Assembly (NCBI GenBank): GCA_026182355.1
Contig: JAPFBL010000326.1
Coordinates: 186,001 to 250,000 of the forward strand
DNA from: Hermatobates lingyangjiaoensis
Taxonomy: Eukaryota; Arthropoda; Insecta; Hemiptera; Hermatobatidae
DNA length: 64,000 bases
Reading direction: 5' to 3'
The notes below the pieces were generated by a model. The model had not been told where the DNA came from. It worked only from the letters and a program-made list of their open reading frames with translations, and ran no database searches. The number at the start of each line of letters is the position of its first letter. The stretch's first letter is position 1. The translations under genes were made by a program, and so were the position numbers. Positions 22,191 through 34,104 of the stretch are shown here, one piece after another.

Positions 22191-23130
22191 CAATAAATAA
22201 TTGAGATAAAAGATACTCTCTTTACCTTTGCTTGGTCCTTACTGTTTCAATGTATAAGATGAATTTCAAAACAAGCGGCGATACGTAAAAACAAAAAAAT
22301 CACAAAAAAAAGGTTTTCACTTCTTTTGGCAGTAGTTCCCAAGCTTTTTCTTCGTCTTATACCTCTAAAGAAATTTGACTCAAACCATACATTCTATTAT
22401 ATAGTACAACATGTAATACTTTGTGTGGAGCATGTTTCAATAAAGAATAAAAAAAACCCCATACATTCTATTAAATTTATATTGCTCAAGGATACTCAAG
22501 GATAATACTCAAGTACTCAGGGATAGTCATACATTTATTTTTATATATTTGTATATAATTTATTCAGGGTGAGGCATGAGTAACGCCTTTTTTACACCTT
22601 ATAAATCTATACATGTCAATTTTTTTTAATTACGAAATTTTTTTTTATATTTTATTATACCATAATCAAACACACTGGATAAATTTTTTATGCGCTGTAC
22701 TGAGCCCATTGCAGAGTTTACGATCTTATCCTTAATTAAATTCCAGAATTAAAGAATACAATTTCAGTTAAATTTCATGAAATTACCATAGAAGTGTGTC
22801 AAAAAGTTTGTAACCGTGTCGCTGATAGAGTTGAGTATTGTAATGAACATGAAAGGGAACATTTTAAATATCCGAACTGAATTTTAAAGTCCACAAGATT
22901 TTGTATCTTGTTTTTTCTTTAATTTAGTTTAATTTCATTTCTATTGAACAATTTTAACACCAAATAACTATTATTTCAATTTTGTTGATACCTTAAATTA
23001 ATCTATTTACTTGGGAATTGGGAAACAATCATGTTTAAAAAAATAAAGGATAATCGAATAAGGTTCTAATTTTTGTTTCACTCAAACAGAGGGCCTTACT
23101 TATTCTGCACTCTGATGAAATATATATTTA
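22190..23130. other. intergenic, nothing recognised
   Basis: AT-rich. A local near-duplication (CATACATTCTATTA near 22386 and 22470; ACTCAAGGATA near 22490) is the only structure noticed. Confidence 0.4.
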
Positions 23131-23134
23131 TATA

Positions 23135-23365
23135 TACAATGATATTCAATGATCAAATGACAATGTAAAATGGGAAAACAAGACTAAGATCTTTCAACCG
23201 GACCAAGCGATCTTCGTCAGATTCAAAAACCCAACTGCGTTTTTGACTCTGACGAAGACCGCTTGTTAGGGTTGAAAGAAATTAGTCTTGTTTTCCCATT
23301 TCTTATTGTGGTTTCATCATTGATTGTTATTTCACGTGTTTATGTGAAACCTTTTTATACAATAA
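23135..23365. mobile_element. family A foldback with hammerhead-like core
   Basis: Left arm AATGGGAAAACAAGACTAAG...CAAAAACCC; right arm TTTTTGACTCTGACGAAGAC, GAAAGAAATTAGTCTTG, TTTCACGTGTTTATGTG. The core CTGACGA is intact, but the stem III block is altered (AGAAAT for AGATCT). TA-rich tracts flank it. Confidence 0.75.
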
Positions 23366-23439
23366 TATATATTTAACATTATTATATATATTAATTATAT
23401 TTTAATAATATATAATTAAATATATAAATTTATCTATAT

Positions 23440-23610
23440 AAATAAAAGAAAGGTTTTATCTGTACATTGCTTAGAACTGACACATTTCAAGTTATCTTTT
23501 TGTTTCATTCATTAGAGAAACCGAATCCACTCTTAGAAAAATGTCTGTCTGTCGGTTTGTTCATATCTGAATTTTTTAAAATACCAGTCAAAGACGGACA
23601 CGTCTGCTAG
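23440..23610 (-). repeat. interspersed repeat, short copy (related to 55905-57170)
   Basis: Minus strand begins CTAGCAGACGTGTCCGTCTT and contains ACCGACAGACAGACATTTTT and CTTGAAATGTGTCAGTTCTA. The same blocks occur in the longer element at 55905-57170. The family was not identified; the sharp CTAGCAGACG end is shared. Confidence 0.55.
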
Positions 23611-24430
23611 TAATAAATGAATAAGTTATAAGCAAAAAAAAACCCTTCATAGATGGCGTATATAACAATGAAAGTATATTTTACATAATAATAATAATAA
23701 TTTCCTTGAAATATGAGCAAAATATACGACGAGCGTCTTTTCAAAAGATTGCTAATTAGTTTAAATTTAATTACTTTTTTTTGTTCCGGTTTATTAACAA
23801 GTAAAATAATAACCCAAATGTAATATATACTCATAAAACAAAAAACATATGAGTTTTTTTTAATAAACCAAATAAATATCTTAATTATGAAAAAGTAAAA
23901 AATATAACGAAATATTTGAAAAAATAATACTTTCTTTATAGTCAGGATTGTGGGAAACACTGGAATATGTGTTTTAGATTTTTTTAAATTCGTTTTTTTA
24001 TGTTCATTTTTAAAATATTTTGTTTGAAAGAATATAATGTTGGCGATTTTGTATAATTATATTTTATTGCTTATAACTTTTGACAGATGTAGACTTGGAT
24101 GGAAACTCAAAAGCCATCCACTTGGAACTACCTCATCAAGATGTAGTTAATGAAGCATTTTAGTTAATTAAAATCCTTCAAAGTTAATTAAAATCCTTCA
24201 AACGTGACTACGGCAAGTTGAAGTTGCTAGAAAAAAGTCATAGTAACAAAACTTTTTATTCATATTTTAACATATTTTCAACCATTATATGCTAACATAT
24301 ATGTAAATTTTGGTACTAGGCCTTCCTTGACACACAAATTATTGAAAATGGCACCAAAATTTTGCTGAAACCTGTTTCTAAAAAAGTTTGTTTACATTCT
24401 CAATTTTTCTAAATAACCTTCACGCTATTT
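23611..24430. other. intergenic, nothing recognised
   Basis: AT-rich with an (ATA)n run near 23686. A short direct repeat (AGTTAATTAAAATCCTTCAA at about 24163 and 24182). The open frame on the minus strand at 23607-23960 is low complexity. Confidence 0.4.
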
Positions 24431-24502
24431 CGTCTACACAATAAAGTACATCTCCTATAGTCGACTTGTTTCGAATGTTCAACATTCATCATCAGGACGT
24501 GA
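24430..24502 (-). ncRNA. hammerhead-like core, good example
   Basis: On the minus strand: CCTGATGATGAATGTTGAAC then ATTCGAAACAAGTCGACTA. This gives CTGATGA, a GAATGT/ACATTC hairpin, GAA, stem III AC-AA-GT and C at the cleavage position. A related copy is inserted in the SINE at 37880-37925. Ribozyme activity is inferred from layout only. Confidence 0.5.
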
Positions 24503-24547
24503 ATAACTTATATATATATATATTATATAACACACTATATTATATAT

Positions 24548-24755
24548 ATATAACAAGATTTCACATAAACATGTAAAATAACAATCAAAGATCAAACCAC
24601 AATATGAAATGGGGAAATAACCCGCAATTGGATTTTTGACTCTGACGAAGACCGCTTGTTACGGTTGAAATATCTTAGTTTTTTTTCCATTTCATATTGT
24701 GGTTTGATAATTGATTGTTATTTCACGTGTTTATGTGAAATCTTGTTCACAATAT
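24548..24755. mobile_element. family A foldback
   Basis: AAGATTTCACATAAACATGT through AATATGAAATGGGGAAATAA, then the right arm TTTTTGACTCTGACGAAGAC, GTTACGGTTGAAATATCTTA, and TTTCACGTGTTTATGTGAAA. TA microsatellites lie on both sides. Confidence 0.75.
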
Positions 24756-24764
24756 ATAAATAAA

Positions 24765-24995
24765 TATATATACAATTAAAAGAAACGGTCCAGCGGACTT
24801 TTTTAAATAAAATAAATTCAAAACGAAGGAAACACAGAAAGACACAGACATAACTCACATCGATATTTCGACCATCGTCGTCATCAGGAGGTGTGAATAG
24901 CGAAGAGCCCCGCAGAAAGACAGGGCAGCGACTCAGTTATGTCTGTGTCTTTCTGTGTTTCCTTCGTTTTGAATTTATTTTATATATATATATAA
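24765..24995. mobile_element. family B foldback, core present on the minus strand
   Basis: Arms AACGAAGGAAACACAGAAAG and complement. The minus strand reads CCTGATGACGACGATGGTCG, AAATATCGATGTGAG. The right arm is shortened, so its core is missing. It abuts TA repeats at both ends. Confidence 0.75.
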
Positions 24996-25099
24996 ATCAA
25001 AATATTAAAACGGTCCAAACCGGACAGATTGACGCACCGTAACCGTACAAGCGAACGCACGTACCTCTTCTTCTTCCCTTCTACTCTCTCCCTGACGAC

Positions 25100-25185
25100 G
25101 AACTCCAAGGATCGAGTAAATATCGATCCAGTAAGTTTTCTCGCTTCTTCTATATGTTGTTTTTTTTCATTTATACTCGTATATA

Positions 25186-25218
<33 letters not shown>

Positions 25219-25395
25219 TTACTTTTGTAAATAATACCCTTCAGTATGGTCGATGAAGACCGAAACATGTCGGTGTATACGAATAAAAATTTTGGAGAAC
25301 TGATGTATCTTGTCCCGAACTTATGGAAGCCAGAGGTCAGAAGATTTGAAAAATTAATTCGAAAATGTGTTAAAATGGAAATATGCATAGGTTTT
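25100..25395 (+). mobile_element. TA microsatellite with a hammerhead-like segment
   Basis: A TA tract of about 40 bp (about 25180-25218) is followed by TTCAGTATGGTCGATGAAGA then CCGAAACATGTCGG. That is a GGTC/GACC hairpin, GAA, stem III ACATGT and C. The upstream core is degenerate. Similar spacing to the other terminal units suggests a common origin. Confidence 0.45.
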
Positions 25396-25399
25396 AATA

Positions 25400-25900
25400 G
25401 AACTTGAATGAAATGAAGGCCTGGAAAGGTGTTGAGTTGGTCAGAGTTGATTCACTGCTGCCAGTATCCAGAGTAATAAAAAAAACTCAAAAAGTACCTT
25501 TTCCAAATTACTAGCTAGTTTGAGGAGTAATAAAAGTCAAATACAGCCACGTAGTTTGTGGCAACCCTCATGTTTACTGCCAGTCTTCTCTAAATATGTT
25601 GAAAGCAAGATCAAGACATATATGGTTTATTTTAGGTAAAATCTGCTGTCTGCATGATCAACAATCACGGTTATATCTTTGGCAAATAGATTAATTCTAT
25701 TTATTAACTAATCTCAAAAATGTTCATATTTCTTAATGTTCTTTTGCTTAAAAACATCATGTAGAATGCTTTAGTTGTATTGCCAGGTAGCTAAAGCTAG
25801 GGTATTACCTCGGGGACATTACTTGTTTGGTTAGTTAGACAACAGCTACCACAGTATTGATTCTGATGGAGCCTTGAATGGTATGAGGTATACACAGCGG
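25400..25900. other. intergenic, nothing recognised
   Basis: No repeat family, open frame or RNA gene recognised. Confidence 0.4.
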
Positions 25901-25904
25901 ATAA

Positions 25905-25907
<3 letters not shown>

Positions 25908-25973
<66 letters not shown>

Positions 25974-25975
25974 GT
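25908..25975. repeat. (GA)n microsatellite
   Basis: About 55-60 bp of GA dinucleotides, then GACAGAGAGAGTGAGAGTG. A second purine-rich tract with GGGA units lies at about 26555-26610. Confidence 0.95.
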
Positions 25976-26039
25976 GAGAGTGTCTCCCACTGAAGACTAA
26001 AAGAAGAAAATCTCCCCAAGGAGCCTGCGAGTGAAGCAA

Positions 26040-27005
26040 ATTATAGCAGAGGATTATAAGTGAGTTTCTTAGTTAATTTTCTTGAAAGATGGAAACATGC
26101 GAGCTTACTTGCCTCGAGGGAGCATTTAGGAGTTATAACGACCAACCCCTCGACAAGTGAATAACATGTGGTTCCCTCTCTTGACTCTGTTCCCTCTCTT
26201 AATTTATAAATAATCAACGCTACGAAACAGTTAGGCGATGTAATTTTCTCCTGTAATAATTGAATTATTTCTTTTTACTTAATTATTATATTATATTTTC
26301 CAATTTATCAATAATAAAATATTGAAATAAAACTTAAACTTTTGTAATTTTAATATTTATTACAATTTTGAACTCCTCTGTGTATTATAAACTTTCCAGT
26401 ATAAGTTTATCAAAAAATCATAAATAATAAAGGAAAATTCAAATGTTTGTAGTATTTGGAGTCGGTTATAAAAGAACTGTGATATTTTTCACTACAAATA
26501 TAGTAATTACACGCAACAATAGTGAGAGAGCGTGTCAGAGAGCAGATAGTGAATGAGTGTGAGAGAGAGGGAGGGAGGGAGGGAGGGAGAGAGAGAGACG
26601 AGAGAATGGGTGGAAGAGTAGGAATTACAGAAGATGAGAGAGGAATAAAGAGGTAAGAAAAACAGAAAGAAGTAAGAGAAATAGGTAGGAGTGAGAGGGA
26701 TGCAAAAGATGTGATAGGAAATGTAAGAGAAGGAGTGAAACAAGAATACAATTTAAGATTATGAAAGTTTTTAAAAACCTCATAGTCTTAGGAGGTTTTT
26801 AAGATTCGATTTTGCAAGTTTCTAATAATAATAATAAATAATAGATGAATCAGTCATACAAATTGATTTGGATTAATTAATTATTAATGCTGACCATATT
26901 TAAAACCTGCTTTGATTGTGCAAGACATTACTAATAATTAGTATTTTATAAATTAGTCATACAAACTAATAATGATGACTATATTTAAAATCTTTTCTGC
27001 AATTC
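26040..27005. other. intergenic, AT-rich with purine tract
   Basis: Holds the GAGAGGGAGGGAGGGA tract (about 26560-26600). Long minus-strand frames across it are low-complexity artefacts of the repeat. No gene seen. Confidence 0.5.
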
Positions 27006-27009
27006 ATTG

Positions 27010-27835
27010 CTTGTTTTCTTTTTAACTTCTTCATTTAGAAATATACAACTACGCATATTTTACGTAATAAGCCTATGTGTTAAGAGTAACGCAAGTAGCT
27101 TTGAGACACACGTAAGAATGAAACCCAGTGGTTTAACTTTTCGCTTCGTTTCTTGATTGTAGTAGGTTATCGTGGTAGTAGATACCTCGGCCATCTTCTC
27201 TTGAGCCATCTTGGGGAATTCTGGGAAGGTGAGGAAGAAGCAAAGTTCTGTATAAATCGATTTGACTGAGAGAAAAGGTTGATGTGAAACGCCTTATAAC
27301 AATCAGAGGCTAAATTTTTTATAAATAGGAATTCTTAGGTTTTTATGAGGAGTGTAATTAGTGACGTAATAAGGAGCATTAGTGATAGTGCGAAAGATTT
27401 TGGATTGCAATGACTGTATTTTATGAATGTTTGAAGGTATCGCACAACCCCATAATTCAAGTCTGTAAGTCCAGATCGGTCGCAGTAATGTTTTGTATAG
27501 CAGTACTTTGTTATGTAGCGTCAATTTCGAGTGTTTCCCTAGAAGTCTGTACAGTAGTAAGAATCGTCGTTTTAGGTTAAGTCTTTTCAGTCGGGTATCA
27601 GTATTCTAAGTTAGTTCTTTGTCAATGAAGAGCCCTAAGTACCTGACAACATCTGCAGTTAGAAGGATAGCGCTATTCATAGTGATTTTGGGACATAGTA
27701 CTTTTTTTAATGGAAAAGTTGCATCTGCACTTTTATTTATATTATTAGTTAAGTGCCACTTTTGTATCCAGGCTTCAATGTCCTATAGGTGTTATTGGAG
27801 GGTATTTGTGGCAATAATGCAGTCTCATTGCTAGT
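27010..27835 (-). pseudogene. jockey-clade retrotransposon, 5'-truncated and decayed
   Basis: On the minus strand from 27835: IEAWIQKWHLTNNINKSAD, then VVRYLGLFIDKELT, a stop, RRFLLLYRLLGKHSKLTLHN, KTLLRPIWTYRLELWGCAIP and NIHKIQSLQSKIFRTITNAP. This spans the jockey RT region from the W...K.N..K motif through YLG to the WTYG..LWG thumb region. The YADD catalytic motif is upstream and lost. The 3' part to about 27010 matches the tail of the copy at 12003 (AAATATGCGTAGTTGTATAT). Confidence 0.85.
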
Positions 27836-27839
27836 AATT

Positions 27840-28540
27840 ATTCTTTTCTAAACGTATTCCAATTAATAATGATGACTATATTTACAATCTTTTTGATTGT
27901 GCGATTTATTAGTAACAATTACTGATCATGACTTAGCCACTCGAATATAAACGTATTTTAATGTTTGGAGACTTAATATAATACAATTTTATATTTATAC
28001 ATTATTGAATATTAATAAAGAAAAGTCGTTGTGTGGCTTCACAATAAAATTAGATTTCTATCGAAATAATACAAATATTAAGAGAAAAAAAATAATATGA
28101 ATCATCGTTAACTGCAAAAAAAAAAAACGTAAAATATAAAGGGATCTTTAAAGAGGAGATTCTCTTTACATAAGCCGGTTATGTTAAGATAATAATGTAA
28201 GAAATTCTCTGTTTAGGGAATGGAAGAAAGGTGTGAAAAAGCTTATTATATGCTAATCTGGAAAGAGCTTCTGTGACCTTGCATACATTGAATAACTTGC
28301 ATAAAATTTAAAATTACAATGAAGATGAAAATAAATGGATCAATAGCTGAATATGAAATTATATTTTAGCAGAAGAAAATCTTCAACTTTGATAATTATT
28401 AAAAGAATGAATGGGATTTCGTCATGTGTCGCATCAGTAATCAAGTTTTACTGATATTGATGAAGTGTCCGACTTTTCAAGCATCATGTGTTATCTGGAG
28501 GCATGACAGCCGTATTGGAATACCATTATAATGACATTGT
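27840..28540. other. intergenic, nothing recognised
   Basis: AT-rich flank of the satellite; no features. Confidence 0.4.
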
Positions 28541-31500
28541 ATATTTTAGTTAATATCTGAAGAAGAACATTACGTGTTCGAAACGCGTTGTTTATACCAT
28601 TAAATTTTCATATGTGGAGACCATTTCATAAGCATTTTACCCTAGCATTAGTAAATACCACATAACAACTGATTGCAATACCTTAGAATTTTGACCTTTC
28701 TTAATTCTAAATTTTTTCTGGTTTGTTAATATATTTAACACATTGGTGTTAACACTGTAGTATTTAACCACATAATAACTGATTACACTATGTTAGAAAG
28801 AAAAAAATGTTTATAATGTTGTATATTTTTAGTTAATGCCTAAAAATATGCCGAACACTACGTGTTGTTCGAACACTACGCTGTTCGAAACGGTTGTTTA
28901 TATATAAATTTTTATATGTGGAGACCATTTCATTAGCATTTTACCCTAGCATTAGTAAATACCACATAACAACTGATTGCAATACCTTAGAATTTTGACC
29001 TTTCTTAATTCTAAATTTTTTCTGGTTTGTTAATATATTTAACACATTGGTGTTAACACTGTAGTATTTAACCACATAATAACTGATTACACTATGTTAG
29101 AAAGAAAAAAATGTTTATAATGTTGTATATTTTTAGTTAATGCCTAAAAATATGCCGAACACTACGTGTTGTTCGAACACTACGCTGTTCGAAACGGTAG
29201 TTTATATATAAATTTTTATATATGGATACCATTTCATTAGCTTTTTATCCCTACCATTAGTAAATACCACATAACAACTGATTGCAATACCTTAGAATTT
29301 TGACCTTTCTTAATTCTAAATTTTTCTGGTTTGTTAATATATTTAACACATTGGTGTTAACACTGTAGTATTTAACCACATAATAACTGATTACACTATG
29401 TTAGACAGAAAAAAATGTTTATAATGTTGTATATTTTTAGTTAATGCCTAAAAATATGCCGAACACTACGTGTTGTTCGAACACTACGCTGTTCGAAACG
29501 GTAGTTTATATATAAATTTTTATATATGGATACCATTTCATTAGCTTTTTATCCCTACCATTAGTAAATACCACATAACAACTGATTGCAATACCTTAGA
29601 ATTTTGACCTTTCTTAATTCTAAATTTTTTCTTGTTTGTTAATATATTTAACACATTGGTGTTAACACTGTAGTATTTAACCACATAATAACTGATTACA
29701 CTATGTTAGACAGAAAAAAATGTTTATAATGTTGTATATTTTTAGTTAATGCCTAAAAATATGCCGAACACTACGTGTTGTTCGAACACTACGCTGTTCG
29801 AAACGGTAGTTTATATATAAATTTTTATATATGGATACATTTCATTAGTTTTTTATCCCTACCATTAGTAAATACCACATAAAAACTGATTGCATTGCCT
29901 TAGAATTTTGACCTTTCTTAATTCTAAATTTTTTCTGGTTTGTTAATATATTTAACACATTGGTGTTAACACTGTAGTATTTAACCACATAATAACTGAT
30001 TACACTATGTTAGACAGAAAAAAAATGTTTATAATGTTGTATATTTTTAGTTAATGCCTAAAAATATGCCGAACACTACGTGTTGTTCGAACACTACGCT
30101 GTTCGAAACGGTTGTTTATATATAAATTTTTATATATGGAGACCATTTCATTAGCTTTTTATCTCTACCATTAGTAAATACCACATAACAACTGATTGCA
30201 ATACCTTCGAATTTTGACCTTTCTTAATTCTAAATTTTTTCTGTTTGTTAATATATTTAACACATTGGTGTTAACACTGTAGTATTTAACCACATAATAA
30301 CTGATTACACTATGTTAGACAGAAAAAAATGTTTATATGTTGTATATTTTTAGTTAATGCCTAAAAATATGCCGAACACTACGTGTTGTTCGAACACTAC
30401 GCTGTTCGAAACGGTAGTTTATATATAAATTTTTATATATGGATACCATTTCATTAGCTTTTTTATCCCTACCATTAGTAAATACCACATAACAACTGAT
30501 TGCAATCCTTAGAATTTTGACCTTTCTTAATTCTAAATTTTTTCTTGTTTGTTAATATATTTAACACATTGGTGTTAACACTGTAGTATTTAACCACATA
30601 ATAACTGATTACACTATGTTAGAAGAAAAAAAATGTTTATAATGTTGTATATTTTTAGTTAATGCCTAAAAATATGCCGAACACTACGTGTTGTTCGAAC
30701 ACTACGCTGTTCGAAACGGTTAGTTTATATATAAATTTTTATATATGGAGTACCATTTCATTAGCTTTTTATCCCTACCATTAGTAAATACCACATAACA
30801 ACTGATTGCAATACCTTAGAATTTTGACCTTTCTTAATTCTAAATTTTTCTGGTTTGTTAATATATTTAACACATTGGTGTTAACACTGTAGTATTTAAC
30901 CACATAATAACTGATTACACTATGTTAGACAGAAAAAAAATGTTTATAATGTTGTATATTTTTAGTTAATGCCTAAAAATATGCCGAACACTACGTGTTG
31001 TTCGAACACTACGCTGTTCGAAACGGTAGTTTTATATATAAATTTTTATATATGGATACCATTTCATTAGCTTTTTATCCCTACCATTAGTAAATACCAC
31101 ATAACAACTGATTGCAATACCTTAGAATTTTGACCTTTCTTAATTCTAAATTTTTTCTTGTTTGTTAATATATTTAACACATTGGTGTTAACACTGTAGT
31201 ATTTAACCACATAATAACTGATTACACTATGTTAGACAGAAAAAAATGTTTATAATGTTGTATATTTTTAGTTAATGCCTAAAAATATGCCGAACACTAC
31301 GTGTTGTTCGAACACTACGCTGTTCGAAACGGTTGTTTATATATAAATTTTTATATATGGAGACCATTTCATTAGTTTTTTATCTCTACCATTAGTAAAT
31401 ACCACATAATAACTGATTGCATTGCCTTCGAATTTTGACCTTTCTTAATTCTAAATTTCTTCTGGTTTGTTAATATATTTAACACATTGGTGTTAACACT

Positions 31501-31565
31501 GTGGTATTTAACCACATAATAACTGATTGCACTATGTTAGAAAGAAAAAAATGTTTATAATGTTT
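28540..31565 (+). repeat. 305-bp satellite, about ten units, with hammerhead-like motif
   Basis: The anchor GAACACTACGCTGTTCGAAA recurs at 28871, 29175, 29479, 29784, 30089, 30392, 30697, 31004 and 31310, a period of 303-307 bp. Each unit also has CTGATTGCAATACCTTAGAA and CACATTGGTGTTAACACTGT. The first unit is divergent at its left edge and keeps an intact motif (28557-28590). In the others the hairpin is duplicated and CTGAAGA is changed to CTAAAAA. Satellites carrying hammerheads are known in schistosomes, newts and cave crickets. Confidence 0.93.
28557..28591 (+). ncRNA. hammerhead-like motif at the satellite edge
   Basis: CTGAAGA, one A, a GAACA/TGTTC hairpin with loop TTACG, GAA, stem III ACGCGT, then T. 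All core blocks are present apart from one extra base before stem II. The inverted relatives at 45266-45492 have the same stem III region (AACGCGTTT). Confidence 0.5.
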
Positions 31566-31839
31566 TATGATAAGGCTAATTTTCTACTTCACAGCTTCTA
31601 GAGATATCATGTAATTTAACTTTTTTTTTAAGATCAAAATATTTTCTGAATGTAGTGTTACTGAAGAATTTCATAAACTTACACAACTTGTATGGGTTTG
31701 TGACTTCATGCTATTTTCGATTAAAGTAGAAACACGAATAACAGTAACTGTATCAGTCCGAGCTTTCCCCCTTCTATTTTGCTTTATCAAGGTTCAAATT
31801 AAAATTATATAAACAATAAATAAATTCTGGAATGTTCGA

Positions 31840-32060
31840 CAGACATATAACTAAAAAAAGTAAATCGGGATGCGGCCAGTTTCTTCTACTTCCAATCAAA
31901 CTCTCATTACCGACGTTTCGATTTTATTCAAAATCTTTTTCAAAGGTCAACAATACAAAGGAAATGTACATTTTTAACACAAACAAAAGTAGTAGATTAT
32001 GAAAAATTAAATACAAAAATGATTATTAGAATAACAATGAAAATAAAAAGAAGGATCCTA
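31840..32060. mobile_element. PLE-type terminal unit, copy 1 of a dispersed pair
   Basis: Shares AAATTCTGGAATGTTCGACA, ATTACCGACGTTTCGATTTT and CAAACAAAAGTAGTAGATTA-type blocks with 38955-39235. The minus strand reads a GATTTT/AAAATC hairpin, GAA, ACGT then C. The upstream core is TTGAAAA. The right edge of the window (63945) starts a third copy. Confidence 0.6.
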
Positions 32061-32374
32061 AAGAGAAAAAATTACAATGAACTTACAAAAGGAATATTTG
32101 AAAATGAACGAACTATTACAAATTACATTTCTGAAACAATATGGAAGATTAAACTATTCAAATGATAATCATTAGTAAACATCTATGTAAAGCTGGTTAG
32201 TAGGTAACTATGGAACAAAATTTCACTAAAACTGTTAGGTATTCAAAATACTAGAATAAACACTATTTAAATTTGCTTTTTCGCTTCTCATGATTATTAA
32301 TACAAGTTTGATCTTTTTTTAATGAATAACATTTAATGAGCGCATCCCGATTTATCTATTTTTATTAATAATTA

Positions 32375-33440
32375 TGTTCATGAATATTAAGAATAATATT
32401 CATATAGCTTCTCGATCATTGATTCTTAAAATTGAAAGAAAAACCTCAAGAAACCTATTTTGAATATTAAGAATAACATTAATATAGCTTCTCAATCATT
32501 GATTCTAAAACTTGAAAAAAAACCTTAAGAAACATATTTTGAATATTAAGAATAATATTCATATAGCTTCTCGATCATTGATTCTAAAACTTGAAAAAAA
32601 AAACATGAAGAAACCTATTTAGAATATTAAGAATAATATTCATATAGCTTCTCGATCATTGATTCTAAAAATTGAAAAAAAAAACCTTAAGAAACATATT
32701 TTGAATATTAAGAATAACATTAATATAGCTTCTCAATCATTGATTCTAAAACTTGAAAAAAAAACATGAAGAAACCTATTTAGAATATTAACAATAATAT
32801 TCATATAGCTTCTCGATCATTGATTCTAAAAATTGAAAAAAAAACCTAAAGAAACATATTTTGAATATTAAGAATAACATTAATATAGCTTCTCAATCAT
32901 TGATTCTAAAACTTGAAAAAAAACATGAAGAAACCTATTTAGAATATTAAGAATAATATTCATATAGCTTCTCGATCATTGATTCTAAAAATTGAAAAAA
33001 AAACCTTAAGAAACATATTTTGAATATTAAGAATAACATTAATATAGCTTCTCAATCATTGATTCTTAAAATTGAAAAAAAAACCTTAAGAAACATATTT
33101 TGAATATTAAGAATAACATTAATATAGCTTCTCAATCATTGATTCTAAAACTTGAAAAAAAAAACATGAAGAAACCTATTTAGAATATTAAGAATAATAT
33201 TCATATAGCTTCTCGATCATTGATTCTAAAAATTGAAAAAAAAACCTTAAGAAACATATTTTGAATATTAAGAATAACATTAATATAGCTTCTCAATCAT
33301 TGATTCTAAAACTTGAAAAAAAAACATGAAGAAACCTATTTAGAATATTAAGAATAATATTCATATAGCTTCTCGATCATTGATTCTTAAAATTGAAAAA
33401 ACCTTAAGATACCTATTTTGAATATTAAGAATAACGTTGC
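32375..33440. repeat. 80-bp satellite with two alternating variants
   Basis: About thirteen units of roughly 80 bp share ATATAGCTTCTC.ATCATTGATTCT. One variant has AATATTCATATAGCTTCTCG, the other AACATTAATATAGCTTCTCA. They mostly alternate, giving a dimeric higher-order repeat of about 160 bp. Length differences come mainly from the poly(A) run. Confidence 0.93.
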
Positions 33441-33444
33441 TTGT

Positions 33445-34100
33445 TAACTAATTTAAAAATACTTGTATTACAAAAAAAAGTTGTTTTTATATTTACTAAA
33501 AAGAAAAAAAAACAGAGGATTATTTTAAAATAGACAATTGTTAATCCAAATTCATAAGAAAGTAAGAGAGGGAAGGGGGAATGAAAAAAAAAAAAGTAGA
33601 AAGTTATTAAAAGTGAGTTATCGTGGAAACAATTTCAATTATGATGACTGGAAGGGGGGGTTTTCACAAGGAGACTTGGGATCGTAAAGAGAAAGTTTTT
33701 CTCTTTCTATGTTAAGGTGTTTGAGGACATCCTTCCTGAGGACTAAGCAGGAAGGTTAGGGGTGGGGTGCAAAGGAGGTAGTTTTAATTTCACTTTAAAG
33801 GAAAATGAATTTCAAAAAGCGGCTAAAAATGAGATGAGGATGAAGAAGTGGGGAGGTGGAGGTCTTTTTAAAGTCAAAACAACTTTCTAACATACATAAA
33901 CCATTTAGAAATATTTCAACATTAAAATGAACTTTCGTTCAAGAACCCACACAAGGATAAAAAATAAAAAAAAATTATATTAATGAATACAAAATTTTTT
34001 AAATAAATGCTGTTTTCCCTTGGATGAAAGTTGATTTGAAAAATATTAACTAAACTATATTTTTACAATATGAAGTTATTATTTTCTTGACTACAATTTC
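33445..34100. other. intergenic, nothing recognised
   Basis: AT-rich with G-rich patches near 33560 and 33650-33780. No gene or element recognised. Confidence 0.4.
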
Positions 34101-34104
34101 TAAT

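Noticed and set aside
25797..26039. Leucine/serine-rich frame on the minus strand
   Set aside because: Produced by the GA microsatellite.
26410..26751. Serine/leucine/proline-rich minus-strand frames
   Set aside because: Low-complexity reading of a purine-rich tract.
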